A stretch of DNA of 64,000 nucleotides, from positions 41,115 through 105,114 of the forward strand of contig PAJO01000054.1 in assembly GCA_002706085.1 (NCBI GenBank), given 5' to 3'. Source of the stretch: Alcanivoracaceae bacterium. Its GTDB lineage: Bacteria; Pseudomonadota; Gammaproteobacteria; Pseudomonadales; Alcanivoracaceae. A model generated the notes under the pieces. The model made no database searches. It saw only the letters and a program-made list of their open reading frames with translations, and had not been told where the DNA came from. The translations under genes and the position numbers were made by a program. How positions within the stretch are numbered: the first letter of the stretch is position 1; every line of letters starts with the position of its first letter. Below, piece after piece: positions 27,852 through 36,785 of this stretch.

Positions 27852-29837
27852 TCAACCATGGCATGCCTGGCGTTCCAGCAACAGGTGCCCCAGCGCGTCG
27901 ACAGTGGCCTGCCAGCCTGGTGCAAGCCAGGTGGTGCCGACGGCTTCGGCAATCAGGGCCGGGCCCTCCAGGCGTTGGCTGGCACCCAGCGATTCCCGTT
28001 GAAAGAGGGCGACGTGAGTATCGATACCGGGCAGTTGGGCGTGCCCGGACGGTTTACCTGCCTCGGCGGTGAGCGCGGGGCTGTCTGGCGTGTGGCTGTT
28101 GGCCAGCACCTGCACACGCAGGTTCACCTGCTGAACGGGGAGGCCGAGGCGATGCCCAAAGCGTTGCTCGTGGGCTGCATGAAAGGCGCTCTCCCGCTCG
28201 GCAGGGTCATCCCGCCAAATGACCTGCAGCACGGAAGATTGGCCCCGGTAGCACATCTCCACAAAGGTTTGGAATTGCAGATCCTGCGCGTCAACGCCCT
28301 CGGCCTGCAGTTCCTGGCTGCCCTGTTCCTCGAGCTGCTGGCGGAGGGCCAGAAGCTGGGCCTCGCTGGCGTTGTCTGCCAGGGCCTGCAGCAGTTCGCG
28401 CTTGCGGGGTGCGTAAACCAGCCCTTCCGCGGACAGCACGCCAGCACGTTGCGGCACGATGGCACGGCGCATACCCAGGTTGTCAGCCAGGGCGCACACA
28501 TGCAGCCCCCCGGCACCACCAAAGCTCATCAGGGCAAAGTCTGCCGGGTCATGCCCCTTCTGGATGGAGATCACCCGCAGGGCCTGGGTCATGTGCTCAT
28601 TGGCCAGGGCCAGAACGCCCTCGGCGGTTTCCTGCACACTCAGCCCCAGCGCCTTGCCAAGCCGGGCCATGGCGGCGTTGGCCGCGGCCACGTCCAGTTG
28701 CAGGGAGCCGCCAAGCGCAAAGGCTGGTTGCAGGCGGCCCAGTACCACATTGGCATCCGTCACGGTGACCTGGGTGCCGCCCTGTCCGTAGCAGGCTGGT
28801 CCTGGGGAGGCGCCCGCGGATTGCGGGCCCACGTGCAGCAGGCCTGCCTCATCCACGTAGGCCAGCGAGCCGCCCCCGGCACCAATGGTATGCATGTCGA
28901 CCATGGGCACGGCCACCGGGTAGGGGCCGATGCGCCCCTGCTGGGTGAGGCGAATGGCGCCGTCGAGCAGGGCCACGTCCGTTGAGGTGCCGCCCATATC
29001 GAAAGTCATCAGGTTCGGCTGTTGCAGTTGCTCGCCCAGTCGGTGGGCGGCGGCCAACCCCCCGGCCGGGCCGGAGAGCAGCAGGTTAACGGCCTGTTCG
29101 GCAGCCTGCTCGGAGGCAATGGTGCCGCCGTGGGATTGCATGATCGCCAGTGGGGCTGGGCGCGTCGCCTGCTGCAGGCGTTGCAGGTAATCGGCCACTT
29201 TGGGCGACAGCCACGCATTCAGCCAGGTGGCCAGACCGCGCTCGTATTCGCCGCGAGTGGCGACAATCTCATGGGAAGTACTGACATCGAGCCCGGCGCC
29301 GCGAAGGGCCTCGGCCAGTTGCTGCTCGTGTTCTCCCTGCAGATAGGCAAACAACAGGCAGATGGCCACCGACTGCGGATCATGCTGTTTTACCCGGGTG
29401 ACCAGATCGGCAATCTCGTCGCTGGAGAGGGGCTGAAGTTCGTTGCCCCGGTCGTCCAGCCGTGCGTTGATGCCTTCAACGGGCAAGTCGGTCAGGGCAG
29501 AGGCGGCAGGCGTGGGAGTCAGGTTATACAGTTCGGCCCGGTTCTGGCGGCCGATGCGCAGGATGTCTTCGATACCACTGTTGGTGACAAAAACGGTACG
29601 CGCACCTTTGCCTTCCAGCGCTGCATTGGTGGCCACCGTGGTGCCATGGACAATGGCCAGTTTGCCGGCGGCCATGGCCGCGCCCATGCCCAGTGCCTCG
29701 ATTCCCTGCAAGATCGCGCGCTCCGGTGCGTCCGGCGTGGACAACACCTTGTGAATGCGTGGCTCCCCATCGCCGAGCAACACAAAATCCGTAAAGGTTC
29801 CGCCGGTATCGACACCGAGCCAGTATGAGAGAGGCAT
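27852..29837 (-). CDS. Hydantoinase/oxoprolinase family protein, HyuA-like
   Basis: 661 residues. The ASKHA phosphate motif GVDTGGTFTDFVLLG is at the N-terminus and DMGGTSTDVAL lies in the middle. These mark the A subunit of ATP-dependent N-methylhydantoinase / 5-oxoprolinase. The family normally has a partner HyuB, fused or adjacent; none is seen on either side, so it may act alone, with a distant partner, or as an acetone-carboxylase-like subunit. The start codon lies only four bases from a heptamer-repeat arm and has no clear ribosome site. Divergent from mutM. Confidence 0.88.
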   Translation of the reverse strand: MPLSYWLGVDTGGTFTDFVLLGDGEPRIHKVLSTPDAPERAILQGIEALGMGAAMAAGKLAIVHGTTVATNAALEGKGARTVFVTNSGIEDILRIGRQNRAELYNLTPTPAASALTDLPVEGINARLDDRGNELQPLSSDEIADLVTRVKQHDPQSVAICLLFAYLQGEHEQQLAEALRGAGLDVSTSHEIVATRGEYERGLATWLNAWLSPKVADYLQRLQQATRPAPLAIMQSHGGTIASEQAAEQAVNLLLSGPAGGLAAAHRLGEQLQQPNLMTFDMGGTSTDVALLDGAIRLTQQGRIGPYPVAVPMVDMHTIGAGGGSLAYVDEAGLLHVGPQSAGASPGPACYGQGGTQVTVTDANVVLGRLQPAFALGGSLQLDVAAANAAMARLGKALGLSVQETAEGVLALANEHMTQALRVISIQKGHDPADFALMSFGGAGGLHVCALADNLGMRRAIVPQRAGVLSAEGLVYAPRKRELLQALADNASEAQLLALRQQLEEQGSQELQAEGVDAQDLQFQTFVEMCYRGQSSVLQVIWRDDPAERESAFHAAHEQRFGHRLGLPVQQVNLRVQVLANSHTPDSPALTAEAGKPSGHAQLPGIDTHVALFQRESLGASQRLEGPALIAEAVGTTWLAPGWQATVDALGHLLLERQACHG

Positions 29838-29841
29838 AAAA

Positions 29842-29961
29842 GTGAACAGTGAATAGTTAACAGTGAACAGCGAAAACAGGGCTAACGGCGAACCTTCGTG
29901 ATGCTACCATACCGGAAGCGAGTGGATTCTAGCTATTCACTGTTAACTATTCATTGTTCAC
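29842..29961. repeat. Heptamer-armed element between divergent hyuA and mutM
   Basis: The left arm is GTGAACA, GTGAATA, GTTAACA, GTGAACA (29842-29869). The right arm is TATTCAC, TGTTAAC, TATTCAT, TGTTCAC (29934-29961). A 64-base core contains GCTACCATACC. The arms end 4 and 10 bases from the two start codons, so the element is the whole divergent promoter region. Confidence 0.85.
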
Positions 29962-29971
29962 TGCTTTTGCC

Positions 29972-30781
29972 ATGCCTGAATTACCCGAAGTTGAAACCAC
30001 CCTGCAGGGTATCCGTCCTCATCTTGAGGGGCGGGTGTTGCGGGGTGTGGATGTGCGTGAGGCGCGGTTGCGCTGGCCGGTCAGTGAGGCCCTGTATGCG
30101 CTGAAAGACAGCCCGGTGCTGGGGCTGAAGCGGCGAGCCAAGTACCTGCTGATACAGCTGGCCGAGGGGCAGTTGCTGATCCATCTGGGGATGTCTGGCA
30201 CCTTGCGGGTAGTGGAAGCGGGGACCCCGCTGCGCAAGCATGATCATGTGGACTTGCGACTCGATGACGGCAAGGTGTTGCGGTTCAATGATCCTCGCCG
30301 GTTTGGCACGGTGCTGTTTCAGGCGGGCGATGATGATCATCCGCTGCTGGAGAAACTGGGGCCGGAGCCGTTAGGGGGCGACTTCACGGGCGAGTGGCTG
30401 TTTGCCCGCTCCCGTGGTCGCAAGGTTGCGGTGAAAAGTTTCATTATGGATAACGCCACGGTGGTGGGTGTCGGCAATATCTATGCGCAGGAAAGCCTGT
30501 TCCTGGCCGGTATTCACCCGTCTCGGGCGGCGGGCAGGGTGTCGAGAGAGCGGTACGAGCGCCTGGCTGAGGCCATCAAGGTGGTGCTGGCGAAGGCCAT
30601 TGAAGCGGGCGGCACCACGCTGAGGGATTTCACCCGGGCAGATGGGCAGCCGGGATATTTTGCCCAGTCTTTGCGGGTCTATGGACGGGCCGGACAGCCC
30701 TGCATTACCTGCAAAACGCTGCTCAAGGCGGACCGCCACGGACAGCGCAGTACCAGTTATTGCCCGCAATGCCAGCGTTGA
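29972..30781 (+). CDS. mutM: Formamidopyrimidine-DNA glycosylase
   Basis: Removes 8-oxoguanine and formamidopyrimidines and nicks the abasic site. 269 residues beginning MPELPEVETT: Pro 2 is the catalytic nucleophile and Glu 3-like residues are intact, which fixes the start at 29972 rather than 18 bases upstream. The helix-two-turn-helix has VGVGNIYAQESLFLAGIHP. The C-terminal zinc finger CITCKTLL plus CPQC is intact. No ribosome site is evident; the heptamer arm lies just upstream. Confidence 0.96.
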   Translation: MPELPEVETTLQGIRPHLEGRVLRGVDVREARLRWPVSEALYALKDSPVLGLKRRAKYLLIQLAEGQLLIHLGMSGTLRVVEAGTPLRKHDHVDLRLDDGKVLRFNDPRRFGTVLFQAGDDDHPLLEKLGPEPLGGDFTGEWLFARSRGRKVAVKSFIMDNATVVGVGNIYAQESLFLAGIHPSRAAGRVSRERYERLAEAIKVVLAKAIEAGGTTLRDFTRADGQPGYFAQSLRVYGRAGQPCITCKTLLKADRHGQRSTSYCPQCQR

Positions 30782-30917
30782 TCAACGATTGAGCAATTTC
30801 CATATTGCCGGGCTTGGTGCAAAGGTGTAGATTGTGATGCAATTGTCGGAATATTAACGACTTAGCTGAAACAATGTCAGCGATACTTTAACTATAAGAA
30901 TGCAAGAGGGACTGACC

Positions 30918-31292
30918 ATGAAGCGAGCAAAGCGCCCGGTAGTGGCATCTGCACTCGCCACCGCCATGATGCTCACTGCAATGGCTCCCATGCCGGCAGT
31001 GGCCGGATCCATGGCGGGGGATCGTCCGGGGGAAATTGCGATGATTGCCGATACCATCATCGCCCGTCCGGTATTGCTGGCCTCCACTGTGGTAGGAGCC
31101 GGGTTGTTTGTGGTGACGTTGCCGTTCAGCCTGCTGGGGGGGAATACCGGCGAGGCAGGCAATGTGCTGGTTATGAACCCGGGCAAGAATACCTTTGTGC
31201 GGTGTCTGGGGTGTACTCCGGCACAGCATGAAAGCCTGAAGGCCGAGAAGGCGACCAGGGAGCACCAGGAAGACGTAGCGAGCGCCGAGTAA
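30918..31292 (+). CDS. Small exported or membrane protein of unknown function
   Basis: 124 residues from ATG 30918 (AGAGGG ten bases upstream). A signal peptide ends around AVAGS. Then IADTIIARPVLLASTVVGAG and LFVVTLPFSLLGGN form one membrane-like segment. A C-terminal charged tail carries a CLGC pair. It resembles short proteins in Pseudomonas sometimes labelled multidrug transporter without evidence; I would not assign function. A bidirectional terminator follows at 31315. Confidence 0.7.
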   Translation: MKRAKRPVVASALATAMMLTAMAPMPAVAGSMAGDRPGEIAMIADTIIARPVLLASTVVGAGLFVVTLPFSLLGGNTGEAGNVLVMNPGKNTFVRCLGCTPAQHESLKAEKATREHQEDVASAE

Positions 31293-31314
31293 ACCGGCCT
31301 CGCCCCTCAGACAC

Positions 31315-31342
31315 AAAAAAGCCCGGCATGCCGGGCTTTTTT
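31315..31342. terminator. Bidirectional terminator
   Basis: The palindrome AAGCCCGGCATGCCGGGCTT is flanked by an A-run and a T-run. It lies between the small exported-protein gene and the convergent TetR gene. Confidence 0.93.
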
Positions 31343-31372
31343 GTGGTTTGGCGGCAGGGGCTACTCCCCATA

Positions 31373-32146
31373 TCAGCTGCAGCCAGTGCCGCCGTCCAGG
31401 TTCAGGCAGCCGCTTTTGTCGTCGCAGAAATCGCTGAACAGTGCATCGCACAGTGCCTTCACTTTTTTATCCAGTGCCGCATCATCAAAGGCATCGTCAG
31501 CCACGGGTTGCCATTGCTGGGCATTGAGCTGCAGCTGGATGTGACGCAGTAGCATCCGGTAGGGATCGTTGAGGGCATACATGTCGAGGATGCCCTCGGC
31601 GTGGATCAAGGTGTGCATGCCCATCGTCATGGCCCATTGACCGATACTGAACGCCAGCGGTGCTTTGCCGTGGCTTTCCAGCTCGCCATTGTCCATGGCC
31701 TCACGCACCACGCTTTCGACCATGCGCCCGATGGGCTGGGTGGCTTCCATGAGCTGCTCGCGACGGTGGGTGGAGGCTGCCAGCCATACCACCTCGGTCA
31801 TGATGTACTGCTCCAGCCGGAAGTGTTCCGGGTGATGCTGGGCGAACAGGGCATACGCCACAGCGAAGCCGAGCATCTTGTCGCGGGTGGGCAGGGAAGA
31901 ATCCGCCACGCGCTGGAAGTACTCGCGGCGGGTGGCGGTCAGCTCGGTACAGACCGCAATCAGCAGGTCTTCCTTGGAGGCAAAGTGGTGGTAGAGGGTG
32001 CCAGTGGCAAAGTTACAACTACGGGCAATGGCGGCCATCTGAATCCCCAGCAGGCCCTCGTTACACAGCTGTTGCCGGGTGGCTTCAATAAAAAGTTGTT
32101 CGCGTTCTGCCAGGGCCTGTTCGCGCCCGCTGCGTGTCTTGATCAT
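31373..32146 (-). CDS. TetR family transcriptional regulator
   Basis: 257 residues, longer than most of the family. The N-terminal helix-turn-helix reads IQMAAIARSCNFATGTLYHH. The ligand-binding part is not recognisable. The last 15 residues carry three cysteines (FCDDKSGCLNLDGGTGC), unusual and possibly metal- or redox-sensitive. The neighbours do not reveal the target; hemW lies upstream on the same strand, with 66 bp between them. Confidence 0.88.
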   Translation of the reverse strand: MIKTRSGREQALAEREQLFIEATRQQLCNEGLLGIQMAAIARSCNFATGTLYHHFASKEDLLIAVCTELTATRREYFQRVADSSLPTRDKMLGFAVAYALFAQHHPEHFRLEQYIMTEVVWLAASTHRREQLMEATQPIGRMVESVVREAMDNGELESHGKAPLAFSIGQWAMTMGMHTLIHAEGILDMYALNDPYRMLLRHIQLQLNAQQWQPVADDAFDDAALDKKVKALCDALFSDFCDDKSGCLNLDGGTGCS

Positions 32147-32212
32147 AGTCGTATTCTTGGTCTTGTCCCTGTGAATAGTCTGGTTATCCAGTGGTCAATG
32201 CGCAAGTGACGG

Positions 32213-33361
32213 TTAGAGCGCGTTGGCCAGGGTTTCCAGGACTCCGTTCAGGTGTCGCAGGCCAGTGTCGGTACATCGGATTCGGCCATTCTCGATGGCC
32301 AGCAGACCCTGATGCTGCAATTCCCCCAATAATCCTGTCCATTCTGCCGTATTTACCCCTGTCCTGTCCGCTACCACCTGTAACGATATGCCACCAGTCA
32401 GCCGTAAACCGTTAAGCAGTGCCTCAAAAAGCCGGTCGGTGCCGGTGACAGGCGGGTTTTGGCGCCGGCTGTGGGCCGGGTTGGCCAGGTAATCCTCTGG
32501 TTTTCGGGTTTTCTGGAAGCGCAAAATGGCATTATCCGCTGCCTGAGTGAGTTTGCTGTGAGCACCGGCGCCGATACCCAGGTAGTCGCCAAACTCCCAG
32601 TAATTACGATTGTGCCGGCACTCAAGGCCCGGGCGGGCGAAGGCGGACACCTCGTAACGGTGATAATCGTGCCCGGCTAACAGGGCGAAACCGGCCTCTT
32701 CGGTGTCGGCCATGCTATCGCCGTCCGGTTGCTGTGGCGGCGAGCGGTAAAAGACCGTGTTGGGTTCGATGGTGAGCTCATACCAGCTTAGATGAGTTGG
32801 CTGCAGAGCAATGGCCTGTTCCAGGTCGGACAGCGCCTGCGCCTGACTCTGGCCGGGCAAGGCGTGCATGATATCCAGGTTCAGGTTGTCGAAGCCGGCC
32901 GCCCGGGCCTGTGTGGCGGCACGCACCGCGGCACTGGCATCGTGGATGCGGCCCAGTGCCTGGAGGTGACCGTTGTTGAAACTCTGCACCCCGATGGACA
33001 GCCGATTGATGCCCGCTTCCCGGAAGCCCTCAAAACGGGCGGCCTCGGTGGTGCCGGGGTTGGCCTCCAGGGTGATCTCGGCATGCTCGGACAGGGGCAG
33101 ACGGGCACGGATACCGGCAAACAGCTCCCGGTAAAACGCGGGCGACATCAAACTGGGGGTTCCCCCACCAATAAACACCGTCTCTACCGGCCGCTCCCCC
33201 GCCAGTTGCAGGTCCTGCTCCAGGTCCACCAGCAAGGCCTGCAAATAGGCCTCTTCAGGCAGCTCGCCGCGCTCATGGGAATTGAAATCACAATACGGAC
33301 ACTTGCGCACGCACCAGGGCGTGTGGATGTAGAGGGAGAGGGGGGGAGGGGTGAGAGGCAT
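32213..33361 (-). CDS. hemW: Radical SAM haem chaperone HemW
   Basis: 382 residues. The radical-SAM cluster motif CVRKCPYC (Cys 17, 21, 24) follows YIHTPW, the form of HemW rather than HemN (which has CxxxCxxCxC). GGGTPS and IGVQSFNN are also conserved. HemW transfers haem to membrane acceptors; it is often mislabelled coproporphyrinogen oxidase. It is near rdgB in pseudomonads too. The heptamer arm ends eight bases from its start. Confidence 0.93.
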   Translation of the reverse strand: MPLTPPPLSLYIHTPWCVRKCPYCDFNSHERGELPEEAYLQALLVDLEQDLQLAGERPVETVFIGGGTPSLMSPAFYRELFAGIRARLPLSEHAEITLEANPGTTEAARFEGFREAGINRLSIGVQSFNNGHLQALGRIHDASAAVRAATQARAAGFDNLNLDIMHALPGQSQAQALSDLEQAIALQPTHLSWYELTIEPNTVFYRSPPQQPDGDSMADTEEAGFALLAGHDYHRYEVSAFARPGLECRHNRNYWEFGDYLGIGAGAHSKLTQAADNAILRFQKTRKPEDYLANPAHSRRQNPPVTGTDRLFEALLNGLRLTGGISLQVVADRTGVNTAEWTGLLGELQHQGLLAIENGRIRCTDTGLRHLNGVLETLANAL

Positions 33362-33369
33362 GGAGGTCA

Positions 33370-33490
33370 GTTAACAGTGAATAGTTAACAGTGAACAGCT
33401 AAATTCACCGGCTTGGGGTATGGTAGCAAACCGTCCGGGCGAAGTGTGTGTTTTGCCTTCGCTGTTCACTATTCACTGTTAACTATTAAC
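33370..33490. repeat. Heptamer-armed element between divergent hemW and yaiI
   Basis: The left arm is GTTAACA, GTGAATA, GTTAACA, GTGAACA (33370-33397). The right arm is TGTTCAC, TATTCAC, TGTTAAC, TATTAAC (33463-33490). The 65-base core contains GGTATGGTAGC, the reverse complement of the core motif in the hyuA-mutM element. Eight bases separate each arm from its start codon. Confidence 0.85.
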
Positions 33491-33498
33491 TGCTTTTT

Positions 33499-33948
33499 AT
33501 GCATATCTGGGTTGATGCCGATGCCTGTCCGAGGCCGGTGAAAGAGGTCTTGTTCAAAGCGGCGCAGCGGGTGCAGGTGCCGTGCACCCTGGTGGCTAAC
33601 CAGGCCATTGCGGTGCCGAGGTCGGCGCTGATCCGCTCCATTCAGGTGGGGCAGGGGTTTGATGTGGCAGATAACGAGATTGTCCGCCGATGTGAACCGG
33701 GGGATCTGGTGGTCACCCAGGATATCCCGCTCGCTGCGGAAGTGGTGGCGAAGGGCGCAGAGGCCGTGACGCCCCGCGGGCACTGGCTCGACAAGGATAC
33801 CGTGCGCGAGCGCCTGAACATGCGGGACTTCATGGAAGAGATGCGCTCAGCCGGGATGGAAACCGGTGGTCCGAAAAGCTATTCCGCCCAGGACAAGGGG
33901 CGGTTCGCCAATGCACTGGATCGTTGGTTGGTGAGGAAAGGCAGTTAA
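33499..33948 (+). CDS. yaiI: DUF188 / YaiI-YqxD family protein
   Basis: 149 residues starting IWVDADACPRPVKEVLFKAA, the family signature with the conserved DADACP. The fold is a PIN-like nuclease by family inference, and the role in cells is unknown. The stop codon TAA lies inside the first unit of the next repeat. No ribosome site; the upstream repeat arm ends eight bases from ATG 33499. Confidence 0.92.
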   Translation: MHIWVDADACPRPVKEVLFKAAQRVQVPCTLVANQAIAVPRSALIRSIQVGQGFDVADNEIVRRCEPGDLVVTQDIPLAAEVVAKGAEAVTPRGHWLDKDTVRERLNMRDFMEEMRSAGMETGGPKSYSAQDKGRFANALDRWLVRKGS

Positions 33949-34154
33949 CAGTGAATAGTGAATAGTTAACAGCGGCGCGATAGCGCGTTGTTGTGACTTC
34001 AATGCAAGAGGCCGCGCCCGGATTTGGGTGCGGCCTCACACGTTCAAAAACAGAGAAAATGCGGGCAAGATTCTTGACACAATATGTCGGCCGCACAGCC
34101 TTCACTGTTCACTGTTCACTGTTCACTGTTCACTGTTCACTGTTCACTGTTCAG
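33944..34154. repeat. Heptamer-armed element between convergent yaiI and rdgB
   Basis: The left arm is GTTAACA, GTGAATA, GTGAATA, GTTAACA (33944-33971). A GC-rich hairpin lies at 34008-34037 (12-bp stem, six-base loop). The right arm is a perfect array of seven TTCACTG copies (34101-34149). The yaiI stop (33946-33948) and the rdgB stop (34139-34137) are both inside the arms. The hairpin may act as a terminator. Confidence 0.88.
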
Positions 34155-34733
34155 CTGCTTCAAGAGCGCAGCCATGGCCTTGCCGCGATGGCTGAGGGCG
34201 TTTTTCTCTTGCGGATCCAGTTGTGCCGCTGTGCAGCCCTTTTCCGGAACGAAGAAATGAGGGTCATAGCCGAAGCCCTGCTCCCCTTGGGGCTCAAGAA
34301 CGATTTCGCCGTTCCAGGTGCCCTGGCACAGGATCGGGGTGGCATCGTCTTCATGTTCCATCAATGCCAGCACGGCCACGTAGCGGGCGCCCCGGTTGAC
34401 GTCGGGAAGATCGGATAACAGCTCGACCATCAGCTTGTTGTTCTTGGCGTCGGTGGCGCCGACCCCGGCAAAGCGGGCAGAGAACACGCCGGGGGCGCCG
34501 CGCAGGGCATCGATTTCGATCCCGGAATCATCGGCAATGGCGGGCAGGCCGGTATGCTTGCAGGCGTTGCGGGCCTTGATAATGGCGTTTTCCACAAAGG
34601 TGGTGCCGGTTTCGTCCGCCTCCGGCACATCGAATTCGCTCTGCGGTACCACCTCGATATTCAGCGGTGTGAGCAGGTTCTGCAGTTCGGCGAGTTTTTT
34701 CTTGTTGCCGGAGGCGAGGACGATTTTTTCCAT
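34137..34733 (-). CDS. rdgB: XTP/dITP diphosphatase (RdgB/HAM1)
   Basis: Hydrolyses non-canonical purine triphosphates (XTP, dITP) before they enter DNA. 198 residues. The N-terminal SGNKKKLAELQNLL and DDSGIEIDALRGAPGVFSAR are the substrate-binding signatures; GFGYDPHFFVPE is also diagnostic. ATG 34733 has AGGAG upstream. The last five codons (LNSEQ) and the stop are made from the heptamer array, so the extreme C-terminus has been shaped by the repeat. Confidence 0.95.
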   Translation of the reverse strand: MEKIVLASGNKKKLAELQNLLTPLNIEVVPQSEFDVPEADETGTTFVENAIIKARNACKHTGLPAIADDSGIEIDALRGAPGVFSARFAGVGATDAKNNKLMVELLSDLPDVNRGARYVAVLALMEHEDDATPILCQGTWNGEIVLEPQGEQGFGYDPHFFVPEKGCTAAQLDPQEKNALSHRGKAMAALLKQLNSEQ

Positions 34734-34753
34734 GGGGAACTCCTGACGTTGTT

Positions 34754-34881
34754 AGCAGCAAGCTACAAGCCTCAAGCTGCAAGCTAAAGATAAAAGCAAA
34801 TAGCGGGCCGGGGCGCGGGTGAGGGGGTTGCACTCTGCATGGCCTTTCCCGTGTTGTAGCTTGCGGCTTGAAGCTTGTTGC
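34754..34881. repeat. Heptamer-phased element between metW and rdgB
   Basis: The left arm is five units (AGCAGCA, AGCTACA, AGCCTCA, AGCTGCA, AGCTAAA; 34754-34788). The opposed right arm is TTGTAGC, TTGCGGC, TTGAAGC, TTGTTGC (34854-34881). It ends two bases from the metW stop, and both genes read leftward. Confidence 0.82.
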
Positions 34882-34883
34882 TC

Positions 34884-35474
34884 TTACGCCTTCACACGAT
34901 AAATCGCGATCTCCCCGAACAGGTTTGGCCACAGTTTGGCCAGAAAACCGCTGCGATGATGGCGGTTGATTACCTGCCGTTCCAGGATCTGAATGTGGTG
35001 CTTGCGGCAGTGGGTTTCAAAATCCTGCACGGTACACAGGTGAATGTTCGGGGTGTTGTACCACTCGTAGGGAAGGGCTGAGGAGACCGGCATGCGGCCT
35101 TTCAGCGCCAGATAACTGCGCACCCACCAGTGCCCGAAATTCGGGAAGGTGATGATGGCTTCACGTCCCACACGGACCATTTCGTTGAGGATCTGATCCG
35201 GGCGCAGCACTGCTTGCAAAGCCTGAGTCATCACCACGTAATCGAAGCGCAGATCCTGAAAGTTTCCCAGGCCACCGTCCAGATCTTGCTCCAGTACATT
35301 CACGCCTTTTTCAAAGCAAGCGGCCAGGTTGTCCTGGTTGATTTCCAGTCCGTAGCCACGGGTTTGTTTGTGCTCACCGAGCCAGGACAGCAAGGTACCG
35401 TCACCGCAGCCGAGATCGAGCAGGGTGGCGCCTTGTGGAATCCAGTCGCTGATCAGTTGCAGATCATCACGCAT
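34884..35474 (-). CDS. metW: Methionine biosynthesis protein MetW
   Basis: 196 residues with an SAM-methyltransferase-like fold: [15 protein letters not shown] is motif [21 protein letters not shown] and [18 protein letters not shown] follow as in MetW. MetW partners with MetX to acylate homoserine in proteobacteria. It overlaps metX by eight bases, so translation is coupled. Confidence 0.94.
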   Translation of the reverse strand: MRDDLQLISDWIPQGATLLDLGCGDGTLLSWLGEHKQTRGYGLEINQDNLAACFEKGVNVLEQDLDGGLGNFQDLRFDYVVMTQALQAVLRPDQILNEMVRVGREAIITFPNFGHWWVRSYLALKGRMPVSSALPYEWYNTPNIHLCTVQDFETHCRKHHIQILERQVINRHHRSGFLAKLWPNLFGEIAIYRVKA

Positions 35475-36663
35475 GGTCTGACTCCCCGGTGCTGCCGTGT
35501 TCTATCTCGTTGGCCATGCTTTCCGTTTCGTTGGCGACCCGGTGCATGTACGCCCCGAACAGCTTGGTGTATTCCGGGATATCCAGCAGGAAGGCGTCAT
35601 GGCCCTTGGGGGTGTCGATCTCTGCGTAGCTGACGTCGCGCCCCGCGTGTACCAGGCCATCGACAATTTCGCGGCTACGCTCTGGTGCAAAGCGCCAGTC
35701 GGAAGTGAACGACATCACCAGGAATTTGCAGCTCGGCTGGCTGAGCGCGGTTTCCAGAGAATGCTCGAAGTCCCGTGCCGGGTCGAAGTAATCCAGCGCT
35801 TTGGTCATCAGCAGGTAGGTATTGGCGTCAAAGTTGCGCGAGAACACCTCACCCTGGTGGCGCAGGTAGGATTCCACCTGAAACTCCACATCAAAACCGT
35901 AGTGGAAGCGGCCGGAGCGCAGGTCGCGGCCAAACTTCATGCGCATGGCATCGTCACTGAGGTAGGTGATATGGCCCACCATGCGCGCCAGAATCAAGCC
36001 CTGACGAGGGTAGGTGTCGTGCAGGTAGTAGCGCCCGCCATGGAAATTCGGGTCGGTCAGAATCGACTGGCGGGCCACTTCGTTAAAGGCAATGTTCTGG
36101 GCCGACAGTTTCGGGGCCGCGGCAATCACCACCGCGTGGCTGAGACGGTCCGGGTAATCGATGGACCATTGCAGGGCCTGCATGCCGCCCATGCTGCCAC
36201 CAATCACCGCCGCCCAGCGCTGAATGCCTAGCACATCGGCTAGCCGCACCTGGCTGTTCACCCAGTCCTTCACGGTCATCATGGGAAAATCCGGCCCCCA
36301 GGGCTGGCCGGTTTCCGGGTTGATTGCCGATGGGCCGGAGGAGCCGTGGCAGCCGCCGAGATTATTCAGGCATACCACAAAGAAACGGTTGGTATCGATC
36401 ACCTTGCCAGGGCCGATACAGGTGTCCCACCAGCCCGGGCGCTTGTCCTTCATGCTGTGGTAGCCCGCCGCATGATGGTGACCGGACAAGGCATGACAGA
36501 TCAGCACCGCGTTGGACGCGTTGCGGTTCAGGGTGCCGTAGGTTTCATAAACCAGCTCGTAGGACGGCAGGGTACGGCCACACTCCAATTCGAGGGGGGT
36601 GTCGAAATGGTGTGTCTTCGGCTCTACCAGACCCACGGAATCTGCGGGGATCTCTTGCGGCAT
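35467..36663 (-). CDS. metX: Homoserine O-acyltransferase MetX
   Basis: 398 residues from ATG 36663 ([11 protein letters not shown]); a longer frame to 36750 lacks family similarity. Alpha/beta-hydrolase fold: the nucleophile serine is in [10 protein letters not shown], and a histidine is in [12 protein letters not shown] near the end. It activates homoserine with acetyl- or succinyl-CoA; the choice cannot be read here, though pseudomonad orthologues use succinyl-CoA. It is the first gene of metX-metW and divergent from an MFS transporter. Confidence 0.94.
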   Translation of the reverse strand: MPQEIPADSVGLVEPKTHHFDTPLELECGRTLPSYELVYETYGTLNRNASNAVLICHALSGHHHAAGYHSMKDKRPGWWDTCIGPGKVIDTNRFFVVCLNNLGGCHGSSGPSAINPETGQPWGPDFPMMTVKDWVNSQVRLADVLGIQRWAAVIGGSMGGMQALQWSIDYPDRLSHAVVIAAAPKLSAQNIAFNEVARQSILTDPNFHGGRYYLHDTYPRQGLILARMVGHITYLSDDAMRMKFGRDLRSGRFHYGFDVEFQVESYLRHQGEVFSRNFDANTYLLMTKALDYFDPARDFEHSLETALSQPSCKFLVMSFTSDWRFAPERSREIVDGLVHAGRDVSYAEIDTPKGHDAFLLDIPEYTKLFGAYMHRVANETESMANEIEHGSTGESDHA

Positions 36664-36785
36664 GATGACTCGCTTACATAGGTTGCCGCAAAGTCTAAAG
36701 CCCGACCGGTGGGGGCGCAATGCAGGACCGGCAACCGGTCGTGGTAACATGGCCCTTTGTGGAAACGGGAAGGGATATTTCTTCT

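Noticed and set aside
34101..34149. CRISPR-like tandem array
   Set aside because: The unit is only seven bases and there are no spacers. It is an arm of the heptamer element.
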